A DNA stretch of 64,000 bases from Desulfitobacterium hafniense DCB-2 (GCF_000021925.1 NC_011830.1:186001-250000); one strand, 5' to 3'. Shown: positions 7,712-16,864, counted from the stretch's first letter. Notes: a model not told the origin generated them from the sequence alone. Made by a program: numbers and translations.

Positions 7712-8029
7712 ATGCTGAACCGCTTGTTTAGGGAGTTACGAATTGAGTTCTATTGGGTCAAAAAGGAATTAACCCGCCGTTGGCATTTGGATACCCCGAT
7801 AGGAATCGTTGGCGTTATCGTTCTTCTTTCCGGGTTGGGACTTTTTTTGCTTATAGGTCAAGGCATTGCCAAGATATTCAGGGCGGCCATACCCTGGGTG
7901 ACAGGGAATTCGGTGAGCACAGTATATTGGTCCTCGATTGGTTTGGCCCTTAAAGTGAGTTTTGTATTTCTTGTTTTTGCCACTTCCTTGCTGCTTTTAT
8001 TCTGGTTAAAGTCTCATAATCGGCGGTAA
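7712..8029 (+). CDS. small membrane protein of unknown function
   Basis: 105 aa with two predicted membrane helices (about residues 26-52 and 70-95), separated by a short loop, and a basic N-terminus (RLFRELRIEFYWVKKELTRRWHL). I do not recognise the family. ATG at 7712 follows AGAGGTGAATT with good spacing. A hairpin sits directly in front of the SD, and a terminator-like hairpin follows at 8079, so it appears to be a single-gene unit upstream of a glycosyltransferase. Confidence 0.7.
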   Translation: MLNRLFRELRIEFYWVKKELTRRWHLDTPIGIVGVIVLLSGLGLFLLIGQGIAKIFRAAIPWVTGNSVSTVYWSSIGLALKVSFVFLVFATSLLLLFWLKSHNRR

Positions 8030-8078
8030 GATAATTTTTTTAAGGTATAATCCAGAGTACATTTGCATATAAATGCTT

Positions 8079-8105
8079 AGGACAAGCATAAGTTGTCCTT
8101 TTTTT
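8079..8105 (+). terminator. intrinsic terminator after the small membrane protein gene
   Basis: AGGACAA (8079-8085) pairs with TTGTCCT (8093-8099), followed by seven T residues. A TATAAT at 8046-8051 lies between the gene and this hairpin, so a very short leader RNA is also possible. Confidence 0.7.
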
Positions 8106-8119
8106 AGACATCTTTCGCC

Positions 8120-8148
8120 TTGCGGGGAAAATGGCGCTGTGATATTAT
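8120..8148 (+). promoter_or_regulatory. promoter of the glycosyltransferase gene
   Basis: -35 TTGCGG (8120-8125), 17-nt spacer, -10 TATTAT (8143-8148), 28 nt before the start codon. Confidence 0.5.
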
Positions 8149-8175
8149 GGTTAAGGTTAAAAGGAGGTTGGGAAC

Positions 8176-9453
8176 ATGGATTTTATGTCTGGTGTTACCG
8201 GTTCTCACTTGTTCAATATGATCATGATTCCAGTACAGTTGATCATCATTTTTATGACATTTTACTATTTTGTGTTGTCCATGTTTGGTTTGTTTCGCAG
8301 ACCGGACAAAAAGGTTTTGGAACCGGAGAAGAGCTTTGCTCTGGTAGTGGCTGCTCATAATGAAGAGGCGGTCATCGGGCCTTTAGTGGATAATTTGTTG
8401 AATCTGGACTATCCGAAAGAACTTTACGATGTTTTTGTCGTCGCAGATAACTGCACCGACAAAACGGCCTTAATCGCCAAAAACGCCGGGGCCTTGGTCC
8501 ATCAACGTTTTAATAATGAAAAACGGGGAAAGGGCTATGCTCTGGAGTGGATGTTCCATCGTTTGTTTAAGCTGGAACGACACTATGACGCCGTCATTAT
8601 TTTTGACGCGGATAATCTGGTCAATGAGACCTTTTTAGTCGAAATGAACAGCAAACTTTGTCAGGGTCACCAAATTGTTCAGTGTTATCTGGATTCAAAG
8701 AATCCCTATGATACCTGGGTCACCAACACCTTCTCGATTACCTTCTGGCTTTCCAACAGGCTTTTGCAGCTGGCCCGCTATAATACCGGCTTTCTCAATA
8801 ATGTGTTGGGCGGAACCGGTATGTGTATCTCCACCAAGGTGTTGAAGGATCTTGGCTGGGGAGCGACCTCCCTTACTGAAGACTTAGAGTTTACTATGAA
8901 AGCGCTGATCAGCGGCATCAAGACGACTTGGGCACATGACGCCATTGTCTATGATGAGAAGCCCCTGACCTTTATCCAAGCCTGGAATCAACGAAAACGC
9001 TGGGCTCAGGGTCAAGTGGATGTGGCAGGCCGGTATTTCTTCCCCCTGATTTATAAGGCGTTCAAGGAACGGAAGCTCATGTACTTTGATGCGGCGGTTC
9101 ATTTGTTCCAACCGGCTTTGGTTATGATCGCCACATTCTTTATGTTTGTTAATCTGATTTCCGGCCTTCAATCCTCCTATACTCAAGTCTTTAACGTGGT
9201 TATGCCTTGGTCGGGCTGGCAGATTCTTTCCGCATTTTCCCTGGTCTTCCCTGTGGCTGCCTTGGCTCTGGAACGCCTGCCTTGGCGTGCTTATGCAGGG
9301 TTGATCCTATACCCCGTATTTATCTACAGCTGGATTCCTATCGTCTTTCTGGGCTTTGTCAACCGCAAGGATAAATCATGGTCCCATACCAAGCACACTC
9401 GCTCCATCAAATATGATGATGTGGTGAAAGAGAAGAAGGTTTCATCCAGCTAG
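8176..9453 (+). CDS. membrane glycosyltransferase, GT2 family (processive type)
   Basis: 425 aa. An N-terminal membrane helix (residues 8-38) is followed by a cytosolic GT-A domain with VVAAHNEE, DNCTDKT, FDADN, TEDLEF and QRKRWAQGQ, the D, DxD, TED and QxxRW signatures of processive beta-glycosyltransferases such as poly-GlcNAc, hyaluronan and cellulose synthases. Three or four further helices close the protein. It probably polymerises or transfers a nucleotide sugar at the inner face of the membrane. SD AAAAGGAGG precedes ATG at 8176. It has no PilZ domain and no neighbouring export genes, so the polymer cannot be named. Confidence 0.85.
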   Translation: MDFMSGVTGSHLFNMIMIPVQLIIIFMTFYYFVLSMFGLFRRPDKKVLEPEKSFALVVAAHNEEAVIGPLVDNLLNLDYPKELYDVFVVADNCTDKTALIAKNAGALVHQRFNNEKRGKGYALEWMFHRLFKLERHYDAVIIFDADNLVNETFLVEMNSKLCQGHQIVQCYLDSKNPYDTWVTNTFSITFWLSNRLLQLARYNTGFLNNVLGGTGMCISTKVLKDLGWGATSLTEDLEFTMKALISGIKTTWAHDAIVYDEKPLTFIQAWNQRKRWAQGQVDVAGRYFFPLIYKAFKERKLMYFDAAVHLFQPALVMIATFFMFVNLISGLQSSYTQVFNVVMPWSGWQILSAFSLVFPVAALALERLPWRAYAGLILYPVFIYSWIPIVFLGFVNRKDKSWSHTKHTRSIKYDDVVKEKKVSSS

Positions 9454-9519
9454 AACCTGAATGAGTATAATGTTTACCTTGCTGAACGATACTTAATCTA
9501 GAATCGGCAATCAAGATAA

Positions 9520-9549
9520 GGGGATCTCTGAGCAGAGAGATCTCCTTTT
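9520..9549 (+). terminator. intrinsic terminator after the glycosyltransferase gene
   Basis: GGGGATCTCT pairs with AGAGATCTCC, followed by TTTT. Confidence 0.7.
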
Positions 9550-9646
9550 GCCGTTACATTCGAGTGGAGATATGCGAATGTTTATATTTAAATGGTTAGA
9601 TGCTGGCTCAGAGAATAGGCAAAAATAAAGAAAGCGGTGAAGTACG

Positions 9647-10522
9647 ATGTCCAAGGAGACGCTCATGAAGATGACAGAAAGCCCCGGTGTGTTTATGGGA
9701 GGAGAAACCCCTTATGAAGAGGCTGACGCGGTAATTTTGGGGATTCCTATGGATTATACGGTGAGTTTTCGCCCGGGTACCCGTTTGGGCCCCCTGAGTA
9801 TCCGCAATGTCTCCATCGGGATTGAGGAATATAGTGTGTATCTGGATAAGGATCTCTCTGATTATGCTTATTGCGATTGTGGAGATTTAAGCCTGCCCTT
9901 TGGCAATGTTGAAAAATCTTTGCAAGTGATCGAAGCCGCTGCCCGGCAGGTGGTAGAAGACGGGAAATTTCCCATTTTCTTAGGGGGAGAACACCTGGTT
10001 ACCTATCCTTTGCTTAAACCCTTCATTGAGAAGTATCCTGAGCTCCGGGTGGTGCATTTTGACGCCCATGCCGATTTGCGTACAGATTACTCCGGTGAGC
10101 CTAATTCCCATGCTACGGTGATGCGCAAAATCTCGGAAGCTCTGGGGCCCCACCGGGTCTACCAGTTTGGCATACGCTCCGGAACCCGGGAGGAATTCCT
10201 TTTTGCTAAGGAACACAATCATTTGGTGGTAGAAGAGGTTTTGGAGCCCCTCAAGGCTGTCCTGCCGGAGCTTAAAGGGAAGCCGGTCTATGTGACGCTA
10301 GATATTGATGTGGTGGATCCGGCCTTTGCCCCAGGCACTGGGACTCAGGAAGCCGGTGGATGTACTTCCCGGGAAATCATCAAAGCCGTTCATGCCCTCA
10401 GTGAGCTGGATGTGGTGGGCTTTGATCTGGTGGAAGTATCCCCTCTTATGGACACCAGTGAGCGTACGGCTCTTTTAGCAGCGAAGATCGTAAGGGAAGC
10501 AATTTTGAGTTTTGTAAAATAA
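9647..10522 (+). CDS. speB: agmatinase
   Basis: 291-aa ureohydrolase that converts agmatine to putrescine and urea. Manganese-ligand motifs of the arginase/agmatinase fold are visible: GGEHLVTYPL, HFDAHADLR, SHATVMR and LDIDVVDPAFAPGTGTQEAGG. The length is normal for SpeB. In related Firmicutes speB follows speA and speE; here it lies 3 kb upstream of them, with seven tRNAs and a restriction-modification pair between. ATG at 9647 follows AAAGCGGTGAAG. Confidence 0.92.
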   Translation: MSKETLMKMTESPGVFMGGETPYEEADAVILGIPMDYTVSFRPGTRLGPLSIRNVSIGIEEYSVYLDKDLSDYAYCDCGDLSLPFGNVEKSLQVIEAAARQVVEDGKFPIFLGGEHLVTYPLLKPFIEKYPELRVVHFDAHADLRTDYSGEPNSHATVMRKISEALGPHRVYQFGIRSGTREEFLFAKEHNHLVVEEVLEPLKAVLPELKGKPVYVTLDIDVVDPAFAPGTGTQEAGGCTSREIIKAVHALSELDVVGFDLVEVSPLMDTSERTALLAAKIVREAILSFVK

Positions 10523-10554
10523 AAATAATCCAACAACAAATAATCCAAAAACCT

Positions 10555-10583
10555 TTGACATAAAACCGTTTTTTGTGTATACT
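10555..10583 (+). promoter_or_regulatory. consensus promoter of the tRNA operon
   Basis: TTGACA (10555-10560), 17-nt spacer, TATACT (10578-10583), 20 nt before the first tRNA. Confidence 0.9.
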
Positions 10584-10602
10584 AAAATTCGTCAGTTGAC
10601 GC

Positions 10603-10678
<76 letters not shown>

Positions 10679-10684
10679 AAATAA

Positions 10685-10760
10685 GGCCCCGTGGTGTAGT
10701 GGTTAACATGCCTGCCTGTCACGCAGGAGATCGTCGGTTCAAGTCCGATCGGGGTCGCCA
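10685..10760 (+). tRNA. tRNA-Asp (GTC)
   Basis: Acceptor GGCCCCG with a matching 3' arm, anticodon loop CTGTCAC (GTC), encoded CCA. Confidence 0.97.
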
Positions 10761-10767
10761 TCTTTAT

Positions 10768-10843
<76 letters not shown>

Positions 10844-10844
10844 C

Positions 10845-10919
10845 GCGGGTGTAACTCAGTGGTAGAGTGTCACCTTGCCAAGGTGAAAGTCGCGAGTTCG
10901 AATCTCGTCACCCGCTCCA
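10845..10919 (+). tRNA. tRNA-Gly (GCC)
   Basis: Acceptor GCGGGTG with CACCCGC, anticodon loop TTGCCAA (GCC), encoded CCA. Confidence 0.97.
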
Positions 10920-10926
10920 TTTCTTC

Positions 10927-11000
<74 letters not shown>

Positions 11001-11017
11001 ATAATACGTTTATAATT

Positions 11018-11106
11018 GCCGATGTGGCGGAACTGGCAGACGCACGGGACTTAAAATCCCGCGGGCCTTAAAGCCCGTACCGGTTCGATTCCGGTCATCG
11101 GCACCA
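11018..11106 (+). tRNA. tRNA-Leu (TAA)
   Basis: 89-nt tRNA with a long variable arm (GGGCCTTAAAGCCC), anticodon loop CTTAAAA (TAA), acceptor GCCGATG, encoded CCA. Confidence 0.97.
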
Positions 11107-11111
11107 TTTAA

Positions 11112-11188
11112 GGGTTTGTAGCTCAGCTGGTTAGAGTACCGCGTTGACATCGCGGGGGTCGGAGGTTCGAGTCCTCTCAAACCCACCA
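11112..11188 (+). tRNA. tRNA-Val (GAC)
   Basis: Acceptor GGGTTTG with CAAACCC, anticodon loop TTGACAT (GAC), encoded CCA. Last tRNA of the operon. Confidence 0.96.
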
Positions 11189-11205
11189 TATACTTAAAGA
11201 AGGAA

Positions 11206-11246
11206 GGCCTTGAAATCGCTGCCAAAGCGGATTCAAGGCTTTTTTA
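11206..11246 (+). terminator. terminator of the tRNA operon
   Basis: GCCTTGAA and CGCT pair with AGCG and TTCAAGGC, followed by six T residues. Confidence 0.8.
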
Positions 11247-11346
11247 TGCCTGTCCAAAAAAGTCTGTTCCGGCGCTGGTTTTTTCAGCAATAGTACCCTG
11301 CAATGTGATAGAATGTGTGTGAAGTTATACTCAGAGAGTGAGGACA

Positions 11347-12186
11347 ATGATGCATAAGGATCGGCTGGTTGCGCCTGTTGTAAAATGGGTTGGGGGTAAA
11401 CGCCAACTTTTAGAGGATCTGACTCCTTTATTTCCTAAAAGAGTCATGTCATATTGTGAGCCTTTTTGCGGTGGTGGAGCGGTTCTGTTTAAATTACAGC
11501 CGGATACCGCCTGGGTAAATGATATCAATAGTGAACTTATCCGGATGTATGAAGTGATCCGGGATGATGTGGAAGAGCTGATTAGGGCACTAGGCGAGCA
11601 TCCCAATGAAGAAGAGCATTTTTATCGTGTCAGGGACTGGGACCGGGATAAAGAAAAATACGGGAATTTGAGCAAAGTGCAGAAAGCGGCCCGGGTTATC
11701 TATTTGAATAAGACCTGTTACAATGGCTTGTTCAGAGTGAACAATGCCGGGGAATTCAATACGCCTTTTGGTCATTACAAAAACCCCAATATTGTGAATG
11801 AGCACACCTTAAGAGCGGTCAGCGCCTATTTTCAGAGAGCGCAGATCACCTTCAGCAGCACGGATTATGCGGAAGTCCTGGCCGGTGTTGCCAAAGGGAC
11901 CTTCGTTTATCTGGACCCACCCTATGATCCTGTTTCCAGCACAGCCAATTTTACCGGCTATGCTAAAGGCGGATTTGACCGGGCTGAGCAGATCAGGCTG
12001 CGGGAATGCTGTGATGAACTTGATCGGCGGGGAATCAAGTTTATGCTTTCCAATTCGGCGACGGAATTTATCAAGGAGCAATATGGGGCCTATCAGATAA
12101 CCATCGTGAAAGCAAAACGCGCTATCAATTCCAATGCAGCCAAGAGAGGGCAAATAGACGAAGTGGTGGTGAGGAATTATAAGTGA
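11347..12186 (+). CDS. DNA adenine methyltransferase, D12 (Dam) class
   Basis: N6-adenine methyltransferase that uses S-adenosylmethionine, and the modification half of a restriction-modification pair. Motifs: KWVGGKRQL at the N-terminus, SAM-binding CEPFCGGGAVLF, and catalytic DPPYDPVSS. A length near 280 aa is normal for Dam/DpnM-type enzymes. The frame opens at GTG 11338; ATG at 11347 or 11350 behind GAGTGAGG is more likely. Its stop overlaps the region where the next gene must begin. GATC specificity is common for this class but not proven here. Confidence 0.88.
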   Translation: MMHKDRLVAPVVKWVGGKRQLLEDLTPLFPKRVMSYCEPFCGGGAVLFKLQPDTAWVNDINSELIRMYEVIRDDVEELIRALGEHPNEEEHFYRVRDWDRDKEKYGNLSKVQKAARVIYLNKTCYNGLFRVNNAGEFNTPFGHYKNPNIVNEHTLRAVSAYFQRAQITFSSTDYAEVLAGVAKGTFVYLDPPYDPVSSTANFTGYAKGGFDRAEQIRLRECCDELDRRGIKFMLSNSATEFIKEQYGAYQITIVKAKRAINSNAAKRGQIDEVVVRNYK

Positions 12187-13480
12187 ACACCCTAAAAGCC
12201 AAAACGATCAGGCCTGGGAATCCTTGTTCAAAAAATATGATATATTATCCCGGATCGAAGCCGAAGGGAAATTTACTATTTCTGCGTCACAGATCAAGGA
12301 ATACCGTGAACCACGGTTAATGGCCAAGTTTGATCATAATATCAATTTGCCCCGGATATTTGCCAGGAATAAATTAGCGATACTGCCTATATCCCGCGGC
12401 GACTATATCATCTCTCATTTTGAGGCTTATCAGACTTTTCAAATCGTGGATACCACAGTGACCCGCGTGTCCTTGCCGCCGAATCTGCAAAGTCTCAGCG
12501 CCAGCCATATCCCCAGTGAGGCTATCGCTGTTAATTGCGCTCTGGCCTCGGGAATGCTGGCGGATTTTTTAGAGGAAGAGACGCTTTATGCCACTGTGTC
12601 AGGACGTATGGGATCGGGACAGTTTGACTTTACGATTCGGAACTTAAGGACGCAGTGCCCGACAGAGGTTGCCGTAAGCAATTCTCAAATTGAAATCGAT
12701 GCGGCTCTTGAGGGTGTTCACAGTCTCTCTTTGCTGGAGGCCAAAAGAGATCTGGCGGAAGATTTTCTGGTCCGTCAACTCTATTATCCCTTCAGAGTCT
12801 GGAGCAGCCGGGTTACGAAACAAGTCAGACCCATATTTCTAGTCTACTCAAATGGTGTTTTCAGTTTATATGAATATGAGTTTCAGGATCCTAATGCTTA
12901 TAATTCCTTGGTATTGGTGAAACATAAAAATTATTCCATCGAAGATACAGCCATAGGGGCAGATGATTTACATGATGTCGCTGAGGGGACACAACTTTTG
13001 CAGGAACCGGAGATTCCTTTCCCTCAGGCCAACAGTTTTGAGCGGGTTATCAATATCTGTGAACTGCTGAGCACTCAGGAGCTTAGCCGTGAGCAGGTGA
13101 CCGAAGAATATGCCTTTGATATCCGCCAAACCAATTACTATACTGATGCAGCCAGATATTTGGGCTTAGTTGAAAAACGCTATGAAGAGGGGCGCAAGCC
13201 GGTTTATTCATTAAGCTCCCGGGGCAAGCGCATCATGCAGCTGAGTTATCAGCAAAGGCAGCTGGCCTTTTGCGAGGCTATACTGCAGCATCGCGTCTTC
13301 AGGGAAACCTTTAAGCTTTATATGGAAAATGGTTCTCTGCCGGACCAAAACACGATAGTGAGCATCATGCAGCAATCCGACCTTTATCAGATCGGGAGTA
13401 TGAGCACGTTTGTAAGAAGGTCAACGACTGTCAGCGGCTGGCTTAACTGGATACTGGGGTTGATCGGGGAAGAGCATTAA
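12179..13480 (+). CDS. type II restriction endonuclease, PD-(D/E)XK type
   Basis: Partner of the Dam-type methyltransferase. The region after residue 150 contains SQIEIDAAL and LLEAKRDLAEDFLVRQLYYPF, an acidic residue followed by E-x-K as in PD-(D/E)XK nucleases. The first canonical start is TTG at 12224, but the preceding 15 codons (SEHPKSQNDQAWE and on) read as natural coding sequence and, by recollection, resemble the usual N-terminus of this endonuclease family. The frame is closed by TGA at 12170, leaving only ATT (12176) or ATA (12179) upstream; ATA follows GGTGAGG and is used here. Start uncertain, nuclease identity good. Recognition site unknown. Confidence 0.75.
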   Translation: MSEHPKSQNDQAWESLFKKYDILSRIEAEGKFTISASQIKEYREPRLMAKFDHNINLPRIFARNKLAILPISRGDYIISHFEAYQTFQIVDTTVTRVSLPPNLQSLSASHIPSEAIAVNCALASGMLADFLEEETLYATVSGRMGSGQFDFTIRNLRTQCPTEVAVSNSQIEIDAALEGVHSLSLLEAKRDLAEDFLVRQLYYPFRVWSSRVTKQVRPIFLVYSNGVFSLYEYEFQDPNAYNSLVLVKHKNYSIEDTAIGADDLHDVAEGTQLLQEPEIPFPQANSFERVINICELLSTQELSREQVTEEYAFDIRQTNYYTDAARYLGLVEKRYEEGRKPVYSLSSRGKRIMQLSYQQRQLAFCEAILQHRVFRETFKLYMENGSLPDQNTIVSIMQQSDLYQIGSMSTFVRRSTTVSGWLNWILGLIGEEH

Positions 13481-13486
13481 CTCAAG

Positions 13487-13524
13487 CCGGGTGATACTTG
13501 ACAAGTAAGCATCCGGTTTTGGTT
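13487..13524 (+). terminator. terminator-like hairpin after the endonuclease gene
   Basis: CCGG and TACTT pair with AAGTA and CCGG (imperfect stem), followed by TTTTGGTTT. The rest of the 13481-13680 gap is AT-rich and probably carries the speA promoter (TATTAT/TATAAC-like -10s near 13645-13660). Confidence 0.55.
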
Positions 13525-13680
13525 TACCGCTGGGAATGTCTAATGAGAAACCTGCACATTCTATAGGCTGTAACCTTATGAAGTATCTTAGCATGGCATG
13601 AAACTATTTTTCTTTTTTATCGACTTTTTAAGTTAAATTTTGTATTATTATATCTTGTATAACCTAAAGGGGGTGGTATC

Positions 13681-15132
13681 ATGCCTTCACTACGACAAAG
13701 CAAGGCTCCTGTCTATGAGGCGCTGCTCAAATATAAATCCATGCGTGTGGTGCCTTTTGATGTGCCCGGGCATAAACAGGGGAGAGGAAACCCTGAATTG
13801 ACGGAGTTTCTGGGTGAGAAATGTCTGTCCGTAGATGTCAACTCCATGAAACCATTGGATAACCTTGGCCACCCCGTTTCGGTGATCAAGGAAGGGGAAG
13901 AATTGGCTGCCGAAGCTTTTGGAGCTCATCATGCTTTTTTTATGGTGAATGGAACCACCTCAGCGGTACAAGCTATGGTCATGAGCGCTTGCAAGCTGGG
14001 TGAGAAAATCATCATGCCCCGCAACGTTCATCGCAGTGCCATTAACGCTCTCATCATCAGCGGGGCTATTCCGGTGTATGTCAATCCTGGTGTCAATAAG
14101 GAACTGGGTATCCCCTTAGGAATGTCTGTGGCTGATGTCAGAAAAGCCATCAAGGAAAATCCGGACGCTAAAGCTATTCTGGTTAATAATCCAACCTATT
14201 ATGGGATTTGTTCCGATTTGAAGACCATCACTGAGCTGGCCCATGAACACAGTATGCTGGTCTTAGTGGATGAGGCCCATGGCACCCATTTTTATTTTGG
14301 CGAAAATATGCCCATCAGTGCTATGGCAGCGGGAGCGGATATGGCGGCGGTCAGCATGCATAAAACGGGGGGCAGTCTTACCCAAAGCTCTTTCCTGTTG
14401 ATCGGCAAACGCTTGAATGTGGGACGGGTTCGGCATATGATTAATCTAACCCAGACCACCAGCGCTTCCTATCTGCTGTTATCCTCCCTGGACATTTCGC
14501 GGCGCAACTTAGCCTTAAACGGCCAGCGTATCTTTGACAAGGCACTCTATCTGGCTAATTATGGCCGTGATGAAGTCAATAAGCTGGGGGGCTATTATGC
14601 GTTTGGCAAAGAGCTGAACAATGGGGATTCGGTCTACGATTTTGACTGCACCAAGCTCTCCATTCACACCCGGGATATCGGGCTGGCCGGCATCGAGGTC
14701 TATGACATCCTGCGGGATGACTATGGGATTCAGATCGAATTCGGCGATATCGGCAACATTCTGGCTATTATATCCGTGGGGGATCGGGCTCTTGCTTTGG
14801 AGCGTCTGGTCTCGGCTTTGGCGGAGATTAAACGGCGCTATCAGCGGGATAAAACGGGCATGTTTGATCATGAGTATATTAACCCTGTGGTGGTCATGGG
14901 ACCCCAGCAGGCTTTTTATGCCCAGCAGCGCTCCCTGCCCATCCAGGAAAGCAAAGGTAAGGTCAGCGGGGAATTCGTCATGGCTTATCCTCCGGGTATA
15001 CCGATCTTGGCTCCAGGGGAAAAAATCACGGAGGATATTATTGACTATATCGCTTATTCTAAGGCTAAAGGCTGTTTCCTGACCGGAACAGAGGATATGG
15101 ACATTGAAAATATCAAAGTCGTGGAGGAATAG
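13681..15132 (+). CDS. speA: arginine decarboxylase (Orn/Lys/Arg decarboxylase family)
   Basis: 483-aa PLP-dependent decarboxylase of the fold-I Bacillus SpeA type. Visible motifs: DVPGHKQGRGNPE near the N-terminus, VNGTTSAVQAM, VDEAHGTHFYF, and the PLP lysine in SMHKTGGSLTQSS. Arginine is the likely substrate because agmatinase (speB) is nearby and speE follows by 2 nt, giving arginine to agmatine to putrescine to spermidine. Lysine decarboxylases share this fold, so the substrate is inferred from context. ATG at 13681 follows AAGGGGGTGG. Confidence 0.88.
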   Translation: MPSLRQSKAPVYEALLKYKSMRVVPFDVPGHKQGRGNPELTEFLGEKCLSVDVNSMKPLDNLGHPVSVIKEGEELAAEAFGAHHAFFMVNGTTSAVQAMVMSACKLGEKIIMPRNVHRSAINALIISGAIPVYVNPGVNKELGIPLGMSVADVRKAIKENPDAKAILVNNPTYYGICSDLKTITELAHEHSMLVLVDEAHGTHFYFGENMPISAMAAGADMAAVSMHKTGGSLTQSSFLLIGKRLNVGRVRHMINLTQTTSASYLLLSSLDISRRNLALNGQRIFDKALYLANYGRDEVNKLGGYYAFGKELNNGDSVYDFDCTKLSIHTRDIGLAGIEVYDILRDDYGIQIEFGDIGNILAIISVGDRALALERLVSALAEIKRRYQRDKTGMFDHEYINPVVVMGPQQAFYAQQRSLPIQESKGKVSGEFVMAYPPGIPILAPGEKITEDIIDYIAYSKAKGCFLTGTEDMDIENIKVVEE

Positions 15133-15134
15133 CT

Positions 15135-15989
15135 ATGGAATTATGGTATACAGAAGAGCATACGGAAAACGTTCGCTTTTCGATTAAGGTGGATCGGCAG
15201 CTTTATTCAGGACAGAGTGAGTTTCAAAGGATCGATGTCTTTGAATCCAAAGAGTTTGGCACCTTTTTTACCCTGGATGGCTTGATGATGGTGACCCAAA
15301 AGGATGAATTTATTTATCACGATATGATTGTTCATGTTCCCATGGCGACCAACCCCCAAATTAAAGATGTTTTGGTCATCGGGGCCGGGGATGGGGGAAC
15401 CGTCCGCGAACTGACCCGCTATGACTCTATCGTCAACATTGACATGGTGGAAATTGATAAACTGGTGGTGGATGTCTGTAAAGAGTATCTGCCCCAGACG
15501 GCTTGCAAGCTGGAGGATCCGCGGGTTCGTTTGTTCTTTGAGGATGGCTTGAGATTTATCCGGACTAAAGAAAACAGCTATGATCTGATTATTGTAGACT
15601 CGACGGATCCCTTTGGTCCGGGGGAAGGTCTGTTTACAAAAGAGTTTTATGGCAACTGCTATAAAGCCCTCAAGGATGATGGCATCCTGGTGAATCAGCA
15701 TGAGAGCCCTTATTATGAAACCTATGCCCAGAACATGGGCCGGGCTCACCAAAGGATCAAAGAATTTTTCCCCGTCTGCCGGGTCTATCAAGCTCATATT
15801 CCCACCTATCCTTCCGGACACTGGCTTTTCGGCTTTGCTTCGAAAAAGTATGACCCCTTGATCGATATAGACGAGCAGGCCTGGAACGACTTAGGGATTA
15901 AAACTCAATACTATAACACGGAGATCCATAAAGGCTGCTTTGCTCTCCCCAATTATGTCAAAGAACAGCTGGCCGATGCGGTGGAATAA
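15135..15989 (+). CDS. speE: spermidine synthase
   Basis: 284 aa; transfers the aminopropyl group of decarboxylated SAM to putrescine. Motifs: LDGLMMVTQKDEFIYHDM, LVIGAGDGGTVRELTRY (nucleotide/dcSAM binding), VEIDKLVVDVCKEYL and DLIIVDSTDPFGPGEGLF. Length and motifs are typical of SpeE. It begins 2 nt after the speA stop, so the two genes are co-transcribed; a strong terminator follows. Confidence 0.95.
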   Translation: MELWYTEEHTENVRFSIKVDRQLYSGQSEFQRIDVFESKEFGTFFTLDGLMMVTQKDEFIYHDMIVHVPMATNPQIKDVLVIGAGDGGTVRELTRYDSIVNIDMVEIDKLVVDVCKEYLPQTACKLEDPRVRLFFEDGLRFIRTKENSYDLIIVDSTDPFGPGEGLFTKEFYGNCYKALKDDGILVNQHESPYYETYAQNMGRAHQRIKEFFPVCRVYQAHIPTYPSGHWLFGFASKKYDPLIDIDEQAWNDLGIKTQYYNTEIHKGCFALPNYVKEQLADAVE

Positions 15990-16006
15990 ATCTCCGGTGA
16001 GGACTT

Positions 16007-16046
16007 AAGACAAGGGTGTGAGCTGATTGCTGACCCTTGTCTTTTT
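16007..16046 (+). terminator. terminator of speA-speE
   Basis: AAGACAAGGGT (16007-16017) pairs perfectly with ACCCTTGTCTT (16033-16043), followed by Ts. The remaining 180 nt before the next gene show no other clear signal. Confidence 0.88.
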
Positions 16047-16227
16047 ATATTATCTGACTTCCATAAAGCTCTGCCTCATTGTTAAAGGTGGAAATGAGTT
16101 TGTGTAAGGGCAGATGATGCCGATGTTTAGCTTAGGGTACTGGCCGGGGCGGAGTTAGTGTTGTAAAATAGGACTGGGGATATTAAACCCGGCACTTGAA
16201 AACGGAGATTCAAAAGAGGTGATTGTT

Positions 16228-16635
16228 ATGTTAAAGTGGAAAGACGAATACTCCATCGGAGTAGAAGAAATCGATGAACAGCATAAGCATCTGTTCGAAA
16301 TCGGCAATGAGATCTATGATTTGTTGGAAAACTACTTGCTGCCGGATAAGTACGATAAGATCATTCAAATCATCGCCGAGCTTAAGGAATATACTGTTCA
16401 CCACTTCCAAACAGAAGAAGAGCTGATGCTTAAAATCAAGTACCCAGGCTACTTCAAACAAAAAGTAGCCCATGACGATTTCATCAAAGAAGTGGAGTCC
16501 GTTGACTTCTCTGCTATTGATCAGGATCAGGATGGACATACCCGCAAGCTTTTGGAGTTCATCTTTGGGTGGGTCTTGGACCATATTCTCAAGAGCGATC
16601 TTGGCATTAAGAGTTTTATGCAGATAACACGCTAG
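16228..16635 (+). CDS. bacteriohemerythrin
   Basis: 135-aa single-domain hemerythrin that binds O2 (or NO) at a di-iron site. Ligand motifs: EIDEQHKHLFEIGNEI, HHFQTEEELM, HDDFI and WVLDHILKSD. SD AGAGGTGA (16214-16221) fits ATG at 16228; an in-frame GTG at 16219 overlaps the SD. It is monocistronic with its own terminator. In anaerobes such proteins are thought to buffer or deliver oxygen; that role is inference. Confidence 0.93.
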   Translation: MLKWKDEYSIGVEEIDEQHKHLFEIGNEIYDLLENYLLPDKYDKIIQIIAELKEYTVHHFQTEEELMLKIKYPGYFKQKVAHDDFIKEVESVDFSAIDQDQDGHTRKLLEFIFGWVLDHILKSDLGIKSFMQITR

Positions 16636-16648
16636 TCAAAGGAAAAAT

Positions 16649-16703
16649 AGGGAGTGTCGCCAAACGGCTTTTTGAAAGAGCTGAGTCGGCGGCACTCCCT
16701 TTG
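16649..16703 (+). terminator. terminator of the bacteriohemerythrin gene
   Basis: AGGGAGTGTCGCC (16649-16661) pairs with GGCGGCACTCCCT (16688-16700), followed by TTTG. Confidence 0.85.
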
Positions 16704-16841
16704 TATGTCCGTCTATAGTTTGCTGCTGTGCAGAAATAGGCGGCACTATCCTGGTTTGGGGAATAAGGGAGAGTCAACCTGGCAATAGTAGGGAATATAT
16801 GATTTTGCGAAATAGCTTGAGTAATTTCGAGGTAAACCGCA

Positions 16842-16864
16842 ATATGAGCAAACCTTGCTCATAT
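16842..16864 (+). promoter_or_regulatory. perfect hairpin in the ytxC leader
   Basis: ATATGAGCAA and TTGCTCATAT are perfect inverted repeats around ACC, directly before the ytxC SD. It could be an operator or a short mRNA stem. Confidence 0.45.

Noticed and set aside
12183..12226. GTG at 12183 as start of the endonuclease gene (coupled GTGA overlap)
   Set aside because: It is in a different frame from the endonuclease and would give only a short unrelated peptide.
11112..13680. Integration site at tRNA-Val with duplicated 3' end beyond the R-M pair
   Set aside because: No second copy of the tRNA 3' end was found after the endonuclease gene, and there is no integrase there.
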